Shown here: piece by piece, positions 1-10,100 of the stretch
Numbering within the stretch: position 1 is the stretch's first letter
How the letters are laid out: each line of letters begins with the position of its first letter
DNA from: Eubacterium sp.
GTDB taxonomy: Bacteria > Bacillota > Clostridia > Oscillospirales > Acutalibacteraceae
Direction of reading: 5' to 3'
DNA length: 64,000 nt
Assembly: GCA_017463985.1 (NCBI GenBank)
Contig: JAFUEH010000037.1
Span: 1 to 64,000 of the forward strand
Notes under the pieces: model-generated
Told to the model about the DNA's origin: nothing
Seen by the model: only the letters and a program-made list of their open reading frames with translations
The model's database searches: none
Translations under genes and position numbers: made by a program

Positions 1-40
1 AAAAAATTCAAGCCCGTATTGAAAAATACGAGCACCTGAT

Positions 41-229
41 TTAACCGCCGCCATGCAAAATGGGGGTCCCCCCATTTTGCATGGCATCGACATATTCAAC
101 TTTTTCAAAAAACTTACACACTTTTATTGACAAAGCCATTTCTTTTTCAGTTTCTTCCACTTGTTCTACAATTACATCTTGCAATCCGACGAGTTCTTTG
201 ATAATATTCTTTTGAGACATATTCTTCAC
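41..229 (-). pseudogene. Possible N-terminal remnant of an ISL3-type transposase
   Basis: A 62-codon reading frame on the minus strand. Its first 35 residues (reading KELVGLQDVIVEQVEE) resemble from memory the N-termini of ISL3-family transposases, which continue into a CxxC zinc-binding segment. Here the resemblance stops and the frame runs into a perfect palindrome, so no zinc cysteines or DDE catalytic residues are present. If the reading is right, this is a truncated insertion-sequence relic. It could also be an unrelated small ORF, because the family assignment rests on a short low-complexity stretch. Confidence 0.25.
50..85. repeat. Perfect 17-bp palindrome with 2-nt loop
   Basis: Left arm 50-66 is the exact reverse complement of right arm 69-85, leaving only positions 67-68 as loop. 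The arm contains ATGCAAAATGGGGG, so the folded form is GC-capped and very stable. There is no adjacent T-run, so it is not a standard terminator. It sits inside the 3' end of the possible transposase remnant. A REP-like or MITE-like palindromic unit is plausible but is inference. Confidence 0.7.
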
Positions 230-384
230 TCCATTCTATTTGGTTTTCGTCGACTCTATTGTAATGGCTTTTTCGGAATATGTCTCGTTTTTTATTTCTT
301 TTTTTACAAAAAAACAAATGTTGAGGTATTCCTACCCCAACATTTATTATAGAACCTATTTATTCTAAGTTACTGCCTTATGGC

Positions 385-413
385 TTGTATTTTAAAATTA
401 GTTGTGATATTAT
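385..413 (+). promoter_or_regulatory. Candidate promoter of lipase-like gene
   Basis: TTGTAT (385-390), 17-nt spacer, TATTAT (408-413), followed by a ribosome site and ATG at 446. Moderate match to the housekeeping consensus. Confidence 0.4.
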
Positions 414-445
414 ACAAATATATTATCTGTGTGAGGAGTAATTTT

Positions 446-1786
446 ATGGAAAATCTTAAGGTATCTTTTGCATCTGATTTTATCTGTGACGGTGTTGAAG
501 GTAATGCGGAGGTCGCTATCGATTATTCATGGTTTGAAAAGGATTCACTGGAATTCAATTATGACTTAGCTACCTTTTGCGCTAAAATGGCGATCCTTGG
601 CTATGATACACCGGAGATTACGGATGAAGTAACGGCCACCGGCTTTAATAACCGGCAGGTTCACCTCGAGGCGATGCTGCGTGGACTTGGCTTTGCGGAT
701 ATTGAAATTAACGGCTGCGCTGCGCGTGATGAGATGAGCTATTATATTGCAAGAAAAGAAATGGAGCTTGCAACTGGTACTTATAACCTTGTTTTTACTG
801 CTTTCATGGGCTCCTATAAGCGTCAGTGGTTTTCTAATTTTGATCCGAACGGCGTTGATAGAGAAGCGAACGACGGCAAGGGCTATGCTGGTAATGAAGA
901 AAAGGGGATTGTCCATCTTGGATTTGCTGATGCCAGGGATTATATGTACCAGCAGTTAACAGCTTATATGGATAAGTATCCGAGTGAATTCGAAACAAAA
1001 ATGCTGATGATGGGTCATAGCCGCGGCGCTGCGGCAGCGAATTTGTTGGCTGCGAAGCTCTTTAACAAAACCCACGGTTTCGGTACACACCTCATTAAAG
1101 CAGAAAATCTTTATACTTATTGCTTGGCGACACCGAACCCGATTGCAATCAGCGCCATCGATGATAATCCTGATTATGACAGGATCTTCAGTATTCTGAA
1201 TCCCGAGGATTTTGTTACCATGGTCTTCCCCGAAAAGAACGGATTCGGAAAATACGGCAAGAAGTTCTCTCTCCTTGGTACAGATAATCTGAAAGCCTCT
1301 GCTTATGCCGATGTTAAAGCAGATATGCAGCAGTATTTTAAGGAATTTGTTAAGGGTCGTGAGTTCCATCCTTATAAAAAAGGCAATACCACGGCGCAGA
1401 ATGTTACGAGCGTGATGGCTAATACTGTAACGGATTTCGATAGCTTCTATGTTATTAAGATGCGCGAATGCTTTAAAACCGTTACCGTTTATGAATATTT
1501 TAAGGATACGCTTTGTACATTCATTGCCGGCGGCACTACTGAGGAAGAGCTGGCTGCCGTTAATAAGGCAATGTACATGATGCTGTTCAGCGCAGTTGAC
1601 CTGATCGGTACTTCTCCGAAGCTGCGCAAAATATCTGCCTTCTTTGTATTTAAAGAGGGGATTGGCGGCGCTACCGGCAATAAGATCGGCGCTACTTATT
1701 TTGGCGACAGTCACCGTCCGGATACTTACACCGCGTATCTGCTTTCTTTGAATGAGAAAGCGCTGATGGAGAACTCTAATAAATAA
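446..1786 (+). CDS. Lipase-like alpha/beta hydrolase
   Basis: A 446-residue protein with the nucleophile elbow GHSRG (Ser192), followed by an Ala-rich helix as in class 3 lipases and related alpha/beta hydrolases. Candidate Asp and His residues lie further downstream, including DSHRPDTY near the C-terminus. There is no signal peptide, so it is probably cytoplasmic. The substrate is unknown; an ester or acylglycerol is expected from the fold. I chose the ATG at 446 because GAGGAG at 433-438 is well spaced from it. An upstream in-frame ATG at 380 lacks a ribosome site and overlaps the likely promoter. The next gene encodes a YhhN-type lipid enzyme, so a lipid-related role is conceivable. Confidence 0.7.
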   Translation: MENLKVSFASDFICDGVEGNAEVAIDYSWFEKDSLEFNYDLATFCAKMAILGYDTPEITDEVTATGFNNRQVHLEAMLRGLGFADIEINGCAARDEMSYYIARKEMELATGTYNLVFTAFMGSYKRQWFSNFDPNGVDREANDGKGYAGNEEKGIVHLGFADARDYMYQQLTAYMDKYPSEFETKMLMMGHSRGAAAANLLAAKLFNKTHGFGTHLIKAENLYTYCLATPNPIAISAIDDNPDYDRIFSILNPEDFVTMVFPEKNGFGKYGKKFSLLGTDNLKASAYADVKADMQQYFKEFVKGREFHPYKKGNTTAQNVTSVMANTVTDFDSFYVIKMRECFKTVTVYEYFKDTLCTFIAGGTTEEELAAVNKAMYMMLFSAVDLIGTSPKLRKISAFFVFKEGIGGATGNKIGATYFGDSHRPDTYTAYLLSLNEKALMENSNK

Positions 1787-1790
1787 TATC

Positions 1791-1819
1791 TTTACAAATA
1801 CTGTAATGTGTGATATACT
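1791..1819 (+). promoter_or_regulatory. Promoter of YhhN-family gene
   Basis: TTTACA (1791-1796), 17-nt spacer, TATACT (1814-1819), 55 nt upstream of the ATG at 1874. Confidence 0.5.
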
Positions 1820-1873
1820 ATTAATAGACAAATGTTTATTAACAACGTTGATTCTTAATGAAGGGATGATAGT

Positions 1874-2590
1874 ATGTCAACGTTACAGTATTTTGGTATT
1901 CCGTATTTTGTTATTTTAGGCTGCGGCTGTATTGTTACTTTGATCTTCTGCATTAAGCGCGCCAAGGGCTTTAGTATCAGCAATATTATGTTAAAAATCG
2001 CTTCCAGCCTTTGCTTTATTTTGACGGCGGTTGCTGCCCTGATTTGTAATCCCGGGAATTATTTATATGCCGGTTTGATCATTTTTGGTTTAGTTCTCGG
2101 TATGTGCGGTGATATTACGCTGGATCTTAAGGGATTGCATGAGAATCAGAAGGATTCTTATATGCTAAGCGGCTTTATCTTCTTTTTAATCGGGCATATA
2201 TTTTATCAGGCGGCGATCATCTATAAGGCACAGATCAAAGCTTGGATTGTTTTAATTTGCATTGCCGGCTGCATTCTGTTCAGTTTGTTGAATTTGTTAT
2301 CGGTTAAAATCACGAAATACGTATTCGGCAAGTACAAATTCATTGTCTTTTTATACACCGTGTTTTTAGCTTTGACTACGGCATTGAGCGCTGTTGCTAT
2401 GGTCGTAACCGGCTTTGATAAGGCTTATGTTGTTCTCTTTGTCGGTGCAGTACTTTTCATGCTGTCAGATTTAATCCTGAGCGGAACTTATTTTGGAACT
2501 GGACAGGATAAACCGATACATTATTTCACGAATCATCTGACGTACTATGCTGCACAGTACCTGATCGCAGCGACAGTATTGTTAATGTAA
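1874..2590 (+). CDS. YhhN family membrane protein (lysoplasmalogenase-like)
   Basis: A 238-residue, very hydrophobic protein with about eight predicted transmembrane helices. The segment GLVLGMCGDITLDLKG followed by LIGHIFY matches the conserved GD and GH(L/I)FY motifs of the YhhN/TMEM86 family. Characterised members of that family hydrolyse the vinyl-ether bond of lysoplasmalogens. Many anaerobic Clostridia make plasmalogens, so turnover of these lipids is a reasonable role, though not shown here. AGGGATG before the ATG at 1874 serves as the ribosome site. It has its own promoter and stands between a lipase-like gene and tRNA-Met. Confidence 0.75.
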   Translation: MSTLQYFGIPYFVILGCGCIVTLIFCIKRAKGFSISNIMLKIASSLCFILTAVAALICNPGNYLYAGLIIFGLVLGMCGDITLDLKGLHENQKDSYMLSGFIFFLIGHIFYQAAIIYKAQIKAWIVLICIAGCILFSLLNLLSVKITKYVFGKYKFIVFLYTVFLALTTALSAVAMVVTGFDKAYVVLFVGAVLFMLSDLILSGTYFGTGQDKPIHYFTNHLTYYAAQYLIAATVLLM

Positions 2591-2605
2591 ATTCCGTTTC
2601 GACTA

Positions 2606-2634
2606 TTGACTTCAATTTGATTTAGTGGTATGAT
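2606..2634 (+). promoter_or_regulatory. Promoter of tRNA-Met
   Basis: TTGACT (2606-2611), 17-nt spacer, TATGAT (2629-2634), 35 nt before the tRNA 5' end. Confidence 0.65.
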
Positions 2635-2669
2635 AACTAAGTCGCGAATGTGACGTTATTATGCCTTTT

Positions 2670-2746
2670 GGGCCATTAGCTCAGTTGGTCAGAGCCACCG
2701 GCTCATAACCGGTTGGTCCGGGGTTCGAGTCCCTGATGGCCCACCA
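2670..2746 (+). tRNA. tRNA-Met (CAT anticodon)
   Basis: A 77-nt cloverleaf with acceptor strands GGGCCAT and ATGGCCC, discriminator A and encoded CCA. The T-arm contains GGTTCGAGTCC and the D-arm AGCTCAGTTGG. The anticodon stem CCGG(C) encloses the loop with CAT. Three standard 5' G-C pairs indicate it is not the initiator type with an unpaired first base. Elongator Met is most likely. A tRNA-Ile that is lysidine-modified at CAT is the alternative that sequence reading alone does not fully exclude. Confidence 0.9.
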
Positions 2747-2747
2747 A

Positions 2748-2786
2748 AAAATGCAACCATAAGATATATGGTTGCATTTTTATTTT
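2748..2786. terminator. Bidirectional intrinsic terminator
   Basis: A 14-bp perfect stem (2748-2761 with 2767-2780), loop AGATA, and U-rich tracts on both sides. It ends tRNA-Met on the plus strand and the ADP-ribosyl hydrolase fusion gene on the minus strand. Confidence 0.85.
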
Positions 2787-2787
2787 T

Positions 2788-5730
2788 CTATATCAATCCG
2801 TCTCGAAGCATCCGGTTGATATTGTCAAGCGTTGATGAATTGACGATTTCTGACGCTCTCTTTTCGTCAAGTAACGCCTTGTAAATAGCGTAATCTTTCT
2901 CGCTGAAAAGAATAAAATCAATATGCTCGAAGGCATCGGGATTTTGCGTGATGAATTCATCCACAGTGCTGAACGCAATCTTCGACGCCTCTTCAATCGG
3001 ATAGCGGTAAACACCGGTTGATACGGAAGGGAAGGCAACGCTTTTAATGCTATGTTCCTTTGCTAACTTTAAAGAATTGAGATAACAATTTTTCAAAAGC
3101 TGCGCTTCGTTATATTGACCGCCACTCCAGACCGGTCCGACTGTGTGAATGACGTATTGACACGGCAGTCGGTAGGCTTTTGTTATCTTTGCGTTTCCGG
3201 TTTCACAGCCGCCGAGCGTTCTGCATTCCGCTAAAAGCTCTCTACCGGCAGCGCGGTGAATGGCACCGTCCACACCACCGCCACCAAGTAGGCTTGTATT
3301 GGCTGCGTTGACAATGGCTTCCACATCGTATATCTTTGTGATATCGCCCTCGATGATTCGAATTTCTGTTCGCGGGGCAGCGCTAGGTTCTGCTTTTTCC
3401 CATTGCATATCCATATACTTGCTTGCCCAGTCCGGATCGTTGTAATGACTGTATTCATCCATCTGACAGCCGTGACATAAATCGTCTGCCATCTCTAAAA
3501 TCACATCATACAGCTCAAGATCCTTTTTCCATTTATCTTCTATTTGATCAAAGCCGAGCCATGCGCCGAGCATGTTGCCGGTCACAGCACCGGTGGAATC
3601 GCTGTCTCCGTCGTGATTGACGGCTGTAATAACAGCTTTATTGAAATCGTTTTGGTATTTCAGCGAACAGTAAATTGCAATAGCAAGTGTTTCTTCTGCC
3701 ACCCAGCCGGCGCCAAGGCGGTGAATATTGTTCAGGTCGTTGTCGTTATTCTCAGACAGCTCTATGGCATACTTGATCAGGCTTCTGAGCGTTGCTGCGT
3801 TTTCGTCCTCGTGAAAAATATCATAGACGGTATTGTTAGCCTCTTCAATGATTTCCCTTAAAGAAAGATTCTCTCTGAAGTAAACAGCCTTTCTGATGAT
3901 ATGCACCAGCACTGCAGCAGGCAGGTATCCTAATGAATGACTATGTGTAATGGCTGCCAGCTGAGCCGCCTCTTCATCAATCGCTTCAAACGGGGTAGAG
4001 CTGTACGGACTCAGTCCCAAGGGCGCCACACGCATAACACCGCCGCATCCCTTGCTGTTGTTGAACTTTTCTGTTAAATAGTTATAGGGGAGTTGTTTTT
4101 TCTCCTTCATTTGATACAGAGCCGAAAGGCAAGTATTGCCCGGCGCTCTGCGATGATATAATTCCGGTACATCGAGTAACCAGGATTGGCGATCCTTTAT
4201 TTTGTTCCGGTTTTGATAGGTATTGCCTTGTGTGAATAACCAGTCCAGATAGGCTCTTGCCACAAAGTTTCTCGGATTATGTGAAACGCCGCGCATAGCT
4301 TCTCTTGTATCGCGCACCAGAATGCCGTTCGCAGTAAAAAGCGTCATCTGTGTATCGTCAGAAATTAAGGCTTTTCCGGTGCGTTCGTCTAGATTGTATG
4401 CTGTAATGCCGTCTTTTCCGTATTCCGCAAAGATATCCTCCTCTTTGAAAAATTCAACCGGATAACCGAGTGCGTCACCGATCGCGCCGCCGAGGAGACA
4501 GCCGCGAATTTTATCGAGGTTAACCTCGGATTTTTTAATTCTTTCTAATACCTTCTTATCTTGAGCTTCGTCCTCCTCGCGATAAAAATGTTCAAAATTA
4601 CGCTTGAACTGATGATAGTTGTACTGCGATTTGCTTCTGCTGAGCACGGCAAAATCTATGCGGTCAAACAAAAGGTTTTCACGCATACCGTTAAATTGCA
4701 GTTCCTTTAATGCTTTATAAAATAAATCAGAAACTAAGGCTGCGTCGTTGCAAAAAGCACCGCAGCCCCACGCACCGAGCACTAATACCTTGTATTTCAA
4801 GTATGCCGCTACCTTGAGCATGCAAACGATGCGGTTATATAATAGCGTTTCGTATTCCTCCTGCGATAAGCCTTCTAAACCGTTCCTGATATACGGCGCG
4901 GCACAGGTCATGACGGCGACGGTTGCACTATGATCCAGCAGCTTTCCGTTTTCATCCTTGACGATGGCTACCTTAGGAGATATGATGATCGCGTCTGAGC
5001 CGAGATGGGTGTACAGGCTTTTGTTATAATCGTAGTAGCGTTTGGCTTCCTGGCTTTCCAGCGAAAGCAACAACGAGCTTTTGCGGCACAGATCCTCCTC
5101 TTGGGCCAGTGCGCCTCTGCGCACACCGCCGCCTGGGTTGACCGGATTGGCAAAATTCAGCACCAATACCTCGTTTTTGCCGTTATCTTTTTTTGGAAAC
5201 TTTGGCTGCTCAGACAGCATGCGAGCAACGGTAAAGGAATCGGCGTTAAGCACGCTGTAGCCGCATCGTTTTCCAACGGTAATAACGCCTTTTTCGCCGG
5301 TGCCTTCGCTCATCTTCTTTACTTCATCCGGAAGATATACCGTTGCCTTTTTGTATTCCTCGATCGGGAGCTTTGAGTGGCAGTATGCCAGCGTTGTATG
5401 CAGCATGTCGATTTTGTCTTGCGGCTCTAAAAACGGATATTCCTTGTATGTGTATTGATTAAAATCAAAGTTATCTATTGTATATTCGTTTGCGGAATAC
5501 GGAAGCTCGTCGCCATACTGTCCGCCATGAATAAATGATAAAAACGGCGGAAAGGAAAAAATACGATCCTTTGAATTTAACAAAATACTGTAATGATCTC
5601 CGAATTTGGAAACTGCTGCGTATTTTGCGGCATCTAATTGATATCGGTTGATAATCACATTAAATTCATTTTCATCACAGACTGCCATATAGTCATAGCA
5701 GCCTGAACCGTACCATCTGAATATCCTCAT
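2788..5730 (-). CDS. Triple-domain ADP-ribose hydrolase: PARG-type + DraG/ARH + macro domain
   Basis: A 980-residue protein with three recognisable domains. Residues about 115-375 are a TIGR02452 (microbial PARG-type) domain with the signature GGG (200-202), 7 residues, QEE (210-212). Residues about 404-755 are a DraG/ADP-ribosylglycohydrolase domain with metal-site motifs SDDTQMT (457-463) and DGDSD (707-711). Residues about 787-960 are a macro domain with GDIT, NAAN (808-811), [10 protein letters not shown] and STGVYRYP. Residues 1-115 are unassigned. All three folds are known to remove or bind ADP-ribose; a common role in reversing protein, nucleic-acid or free ADP-ribose modification is inference. 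No ADP-ribosyltransferase was recognised in this window. The start at 5730 follows AGGAAGGG; an upstream in-frame codon at 5778 lacks a ribosome site. Cytoplasmic. Confidence 0.85.
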   Translation of the reverse strand: MRIFRWYGSGCYDYMAVCDENEFNVIINRYQLDAAKYAAVSKFGDHYSILLNSKDRIFSFPPFLSFIHGGQYGDELPYSANEYTIDNFDFNQYTYKEYPFLEPQDKIDMLHTTLAYCHSKLPIEEYKKATVYLPDEVKKMSEGTGEKGVITVGKRCGYSVLNADSFTVARMLSEQPKFPKKDNGKNEVLVLNFANPVNPGGGVRRGALAQEEDLCRKSSLLLSLESQEAKRYYDYNKSLYTHLGSDAIIISPKVAIVKDENGKLLDHSATVAVMTCAAPYIRNGLEGLSQEEYETLLYNRIVCMLKVAAYLKYKVLVLGAWGCGAFCNDAALVSDLFYKALKELQFNGMRENLLFDRIDFAVLSRSKSQYNYHQFKRNFEHFYREEDEAQDKKVLERIKKSEVNLDKIRGCLLGGAIGDALGYPVEFFKEEDIFAEYGKDGITAYNLDERTGKALISDDTQMTLFTANGILVRDTREAMRGVSHNPRNFVARAYLDWLFTQGNTYQNRNKIKDRQSWLLDVPELYHRRAPGNTCLSALYQMKEKKQLPYNYLTEKFNNSKGCGGVMRVAPLGLSPYSSTPFEAIDEEAAQLAAITHSHSLGYLPAAVLVHIIRKAVYFRENLSLREIIEEANNTVYDIFHEDENAATLRSLIKYAIELSENNDNDLNNIHRLGAGWVAEETLAIAIYCSLKYQNDFNKAVITAVNHDGDSDSTGAVTGNMLGAWLGFDQIEDKWKKDLELYDVILEMADDLCHGCQMDEYSHYNDPDWASKYMDMQWEKAEPSAAPRTEIRIIEGDITKIYDVEAIVNAANTSLLGGGGVDGAIHRAAGRELLAECRTLGGCETGNAKITKAYRLPCQYVIHTVGPVWSGGQYNEAQLLKNCYLNSLKLAKEHSIKSVAFPSVSTGVYRYPIEEASKIAFSTVDEFITQNPDAFEHIDFILFSEKDYAIYKALLDEKRASEIVNSSTLDNINRMLRDGLI

Positions 5731-5812
5731 AAATATGCCCTTCCTCAATAATAAATCAATTCTATTTAATAATATCATAGTGTGTATGCTATTTCAATTC
5801 TTTTACCATAAT

Positions 5813-5848
5813 AAAACATCCTGTTACCGGAAGGCGACAGGGTGTTTT
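5813..5848 (-). terminator. Terminator of GntR-type regulator gene
   Basis: Arms 5813-5828 and 5833-5848 pair with one internal mismatch region around a GGAA loop. The minus strand continues into a T-rich tract. It lies 3 nt beyond the stop codon of the regulator gene. Confidence 0.7.
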
Positions 5849-5850
5849 AT

Positions 5851-6945
5851 TTATAGTAGCGTTACTTGATTGCCGAACGGTTTTGTTGATTTGCCTTGTA
5901 TGAAGTCGGTGGGAATAACCGTACGCATTTGCACGGCAGAACGGTTCTGCTCCATTAACAGAACTAATTGCTTTACTGCCATGCGGCCGATCTCATTTTC
6001 GTTTTGCCGGATATAGGAAAATCGGCTGGGCGATAACAGCTTTTCTGCACAGTCAAAGCAGATCAGCTCTAAGTCCTCCGGAATCTGTCTGTGCAGCTTT
6101 TCCGCTGCAATCGCACACAGCTCTGCTACAAAGCGTTCGGTGGCAATAATGCCGGTGATGTCACGATTATCCAGTGCCTGCATGACGGTTTGAATATCGC
6201 GCGCAATATCCTCCGGCTTCTTCGTGATCGGGCTCGTCAGCTGCGTGATGATCTGCTCCTGTCTTAATGCAGCGCCTACTTTAATGTGGGCTTCCTTGAA
6301 CCCGTTCTCACGCTCTGTCAGCGTGGAGGTGCTTTGCGGATCGGATGAAGCAAAAAGAATTTGCGCATGATGCCGCTTTAACAGTCGCTCGGTGGCTTGT
6401 ACACAGCTCCCGAAATTATCCGAGGTGACGGAAGGAATCAATAGTCCTTTGGCATAGCGGTCAACGGAAACAACAGGGAAGTCCGTTACCGTTAAGCCAA
6501 TCAGGTTTTTGGTGACGTCGCCGTGACAGTTCTGGATAATGATACCGCTGACCTTAAGCTGCATCAGCTCTCTGAGTGCTTTTTCCTCGTTTTGTGCATT
6601 GTCCAGACTGCGCTTTAGCACTACGCCATAGCCGTGTGCAGCAGCCGCTTCCTCGATCGTCTTGATCAGCTGGTCTCCAAAGGTCGCATTAAAATCACAT
6701 AAGATCAGCCCGATCAACGGACGGCGGCCGCTTTTATAGCTGCGCTTGATGAAGCTTCCTTTGCCGGGAATTCGTTCGACAATCCCTTCTTCGCTTAGCT
6801 TTGCGTAAGCCTGCTTCACGGTGATCCGACTAACGCCGTATTCCTTTTGAAGCGCCATTTCCGTCGGGAGCGGTTTTTCAATATCAAATTCATTATTTAA
6901 GATCTTAGCCTTGAGCTGAAGATAAATTTTTTCATATAATGTCAT
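5851..6945 (-). CDS. GntR-family regulator with LacI-type sugar-binding domain
   Basis: A 364-residue regulator. Residues 1-70 are a GntR winged helix (PLPTEMALQKEYGVSRITVKQ, then EEGIVERIPGKGSF). The rest resembles a periplasmic-binding/LacI-type effector domain (RPLIGLILCDFN at the start, PEDLELICFD later), the AraR-type arrangement. Such proteins usually repress a sugar-use operon and release DNA when a sugar binds. The start at 6945 follows AAAGGAG. It diverges from the GH38 mannosidase gene. Two copies of a 12-bp palindrome, one at its own promoter side and one before the mannosidase, suggest it represses both itself and the glycan operon. The inducer is unknown; mannose or a mannoside is likely from context. 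Confidence 0.85.
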   Translation of the reverse strand: MTLYEKIYLQLKAKILNNEFDIEKPLPTEMALQKEYGVSRITVKQAYAKLSEEGIVERIPGKGSFIKRSYKSGRRPLIGLILCDFNATFGDQLIKTIEEAAAAHGYGVVLKRSLDNAQNEEKALRELMQLKVSGIIIQNCHGDVTKNLIGLTVTDFPVVSVDRYAKGLLIPSVTSDNFGSCVQATERLLKRHHAQILFASSDPQSTSTLTERENGFKEAHIKVGAALRQEQIITQLTSPITKKPEDIARDIQTVMQALDNRDITGIIATERFVAELCAIAAEKLHRQIPEDLELICFDCAEKLLSPSRFSYIRQNENEIGRMAVKQLVLLMEQNRSAVQMRTVIPTDFIQGKSTKPFGNQVTLL

Positions 6946-6964
6946 GTCCTTTTCTCCTTTTAAT

Positions 6965-6980
6965 AAATGATATATCATAT
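6965..6980. promoter_or_regulatory. Candidate GntR operator 1
   Basis: Core palindrome ATGATATATCAT at 6967-6978, 22 nt upstream of the regulator start codon. Identical core to the site at 7083-7094. Confidence 0.6.
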
Positions 6981-7080
6981 CAATGAAAAAGTCAACAAAT
7001 ATTATGGTATATATTTAGCGGATTTACCACTTGAAATGGAATTATATCAAATATTATAATAAAAATGAGAATGGTGTCAT

Positions 7081-7096
7081 AAATGATATATCATTT
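7081..7096. promoter_or_regulatory. Candidate GntR operator 2
   Basis: Perfect 16-bp palindrome AAATGATATATCATTT immediately before the AGGAGGG ribosome site of the alpha-mannosidase gene. Shared core with operator 1; the two centres are 116 bp apart, about eleven helical turns. Confidence 0.65.
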
Positions 7097-7108
7097 AGGA
7101 GGGACGCG

Positions 7109-10100
7109 ATGACACAAAATGACAGAAAATTAATGGGCGGCGCACTGCGCACGTTCAACGAACCGTGGCGTCGTGACATGGAGCATTACTCCGATACGCT
7201 ATTTGATTTATCCTATTCTTGCCTCTGTGATTTAGACGGTATTGCTTATGTGACCAAGGAACCGGTCAGCTTTGAGGACCGCTTTCAGGGAGAAGCTAAG
7301 GAGATCAAAAAGGACAGTAAATGGGCGGAGGAAGTCTTTGACTGTGCATGGTTTCATATAACTGGAGCATTGCCGGATGGTTTCAGCGTTGAGGATTTGG
7401 TACTGATGCTGAACTGCGGCGGTGAAGCGCTCCTTTACGATGTGAACGGGCAAGAGATTCAAAGCGTTACCTGCTTTGCTGCCGGCTTTGGCGCAGGACT
7501 CGGAACACCGGTTAAAAGGATCGTGCCGATCTATGACGAGCTGCAACAGGGAAACCGTATTGATTTTTGGATGGATTGCGGCGCGAATGACCTTTTCGGA
7601 GATATGCACAATGAATCACGAATCGGTGAGCTGTCGATAGGTGTGTGTCATCATCTGATCCGTGCGCTGGCTTATGATGTGCAGGTGCTGCTCAGCGTTT
7701 ATGATTACGGTGCTGATCAGGCCTTTAACCAAGAAATCCGGAAAGCGATGGATACTATCGTCAGCTGCGGCGACATTACTGAGGATAACGCCGCGCTGAT
7801 GCGCGAGGTGCTGAAGCCGCTGCTGGAACGCAAAAATACTGATCCGCATACCTTTACTTATTCCGCCATGGGTCATGCGCATCTTGACCTTGCATGGCTG
7901 TGGCCAATCAGGGAAAGTAAGCGTAAAGGCGCCAGGACCTTTTCCACGCAGATCAAAAATATTGAACGCTATCCGGAATATATTTTCGGCGCTTCGCAGG
8001 CACAGCTATATCAATGGATCAAGGACGGCTATCCCCGTATTTATGATAAAGTCAAGAGGTTGGCGGAAACACCGAATTGGGATTTGCAGGGTGCTACATG
8101 GGTAGAGCCTGATTCTAACCTGATCAGCGGCGAAAGCATGGTCCGTCAATTTTACTACGGAAAGCAATTTTTCAAGCGTGAATTCGGGAAGGATATGCAG
8201 ATCTTTTGGGTGCCGGACAGCTTTGGCTATTCCGGCTGCTTGCCGCAGGTGATGAAGCTGGCAGGCGTAAAATATTTTCTGACGCAAAAGATCAGCTGGA
8301 ATGTTTATAATAAATTTCCTTATCATACGTTCTACTGGCAGGGGATCGACGGTAGCGAGGTGCTGGCGCACATGCTGCCGGAGGACACCTATAACGCGCC
8401 GGTTCGCGGCGATGTTTTGACGGCCGGTGAAAAGAATTATTCCGAGCGGAGTATATCGGATCACGCGATGAGCTTGTTCGGCATCGGTGACGGCGGTGCC
8501 GGTCCTGGCTATGAGCATCTGGAACGAGCAAGACGTTTCCGTGATCTTTATTCTATGCCGCGCGTTCAGTATGAAAAGAGCGACGATTTCTTTGCGCGGC
8601 TGGACGATCCGACCGTTCCGTATCCGACTCACCGCGGCGAGCTGTATCTGGAACGGCATCAAGGTACTTATACGACACGGGCAAAAAATAAATATTTCAA
8701 CAGGAAATGTGAAATAGCGCTCGGTAATTATGAAAAGCTGATGGCGCTTGCGCTGAGCCGCGGTGTTGAGGTACCGCTCAGCCAGGATGCGATCGATGAA
8801 ATCTGGAAGGAAATCCTTTTATATCAGTTCCATGATATTTTACCGGGTTCTTCCATCAACCGTGTTTATGAAGAATGCGAAAAGCGTTATACGGCCATTT
8901 ATCAAACACTGGAGAACGCGATCCGTTTCCTGTCAGAAAAGCTGATCGATAACGATGCTCTCGTCAATTTTAATCCGTTTGAGTATGAAACAAATATTCA
9001 GCTTGACGGAAAATGGTATCACGCAAAGCTGCCGGCGCTTGGATTTACGTCCGTTAGCGCAATGGAGGAAAGAACTTACGGTTTCGTGAATACCTGCGGT
9101 GCTGATTATATCGAAAACGATCAGGTGCGCGTCAGTTTTTCAAAAGGCGTGATCACCTCGCTGTTCAATAAAGCGCTTAATCGTGATTTTGCGCGGGCGT
9201 CGGAACCGATGGGCGTTATCTCGCAGTACACGGATAACGGCGATTGCTGGGATATCGAAAACTGCCGTGCGGACTATATCGCCACCAAGCAGGATGCAAC
9301 TTGTACCGCTTTCAGAACGTATACCGACGGCGCAAAGGCTGCGGCCGAATGTGAATATACCGTCGGTGAATGTCAGATCAAACAAACCTTTTATATCCTT
9401 GACGGCGATGCAACCGTTTATGCCGACTTAAAGCTCTTTGTGAATCAGGAAAGCAAAATGTTGCGTATCGCTTTCCCGACAAGCCTTTCTGCACCGGTTT
9501 GTCATTTCAATGTGCAGTTTGGCCATATCGACAGAAAGACGACGGAAAACGACAGCATTGATACGGCTCAGTTTGAGGTGTCCGGTCAGAAGTTTGTTGA
9601 CCTGTCCGAAGAAGCTTACGGTTTATCGCTGATCAATGACTGTAAATATGGCTTCCGTTGTAAGCACGGCGTGCTGGACATGAATCTTGTGCGCAGTCCG
9701 AAGGGTGGTCCCGGAAAGCAGGTCGATCAGGGCGAGCACAATATTCGTTATGCGCTTTATACCCATTCAGGCGAGCTCAGCAGCGCTACCTATCAAAAGG
9801 CATATTACCTTAACAATCCGCCTTTGTACGTTCGCGGACAGTCCCTTGAGGCAATCAGCAACGGTTTTTATCAAACCGATAACAATGCTGTGATCTTAGA
9901 AACCGTTAAACCTGCCGAGGATGGCAACGGCTTCATCGCAAGACTGTATAACGCGACCGCCGAGGAACAGACGGCTACGGTACAGCTCAAAGGCTTTGTA
10001 CCAGAAGCGATTGTGAATATTTCCGAGGAAGCGCTGACAGCCAAAACAGACGGCAGCTTGAAACTGCATCCGTTTGAACTCATTAATATACGCTTTGTAA

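Noticed and set aside
956-1831. A 291-residue minus-strand frame opposite the lipase-like gene
   Set aside because: Composition is that of an antisense shadow, and the plus-strand frame has the GHSRG motif and a good ribosome site.
5005-5376. A 123-residue plus-strand frame inside the ADP-ribosyl hydrolase gene
   Set aside because: It has no ribosome site or recognisable family, and it lies fully antisense to a well-supported gene.
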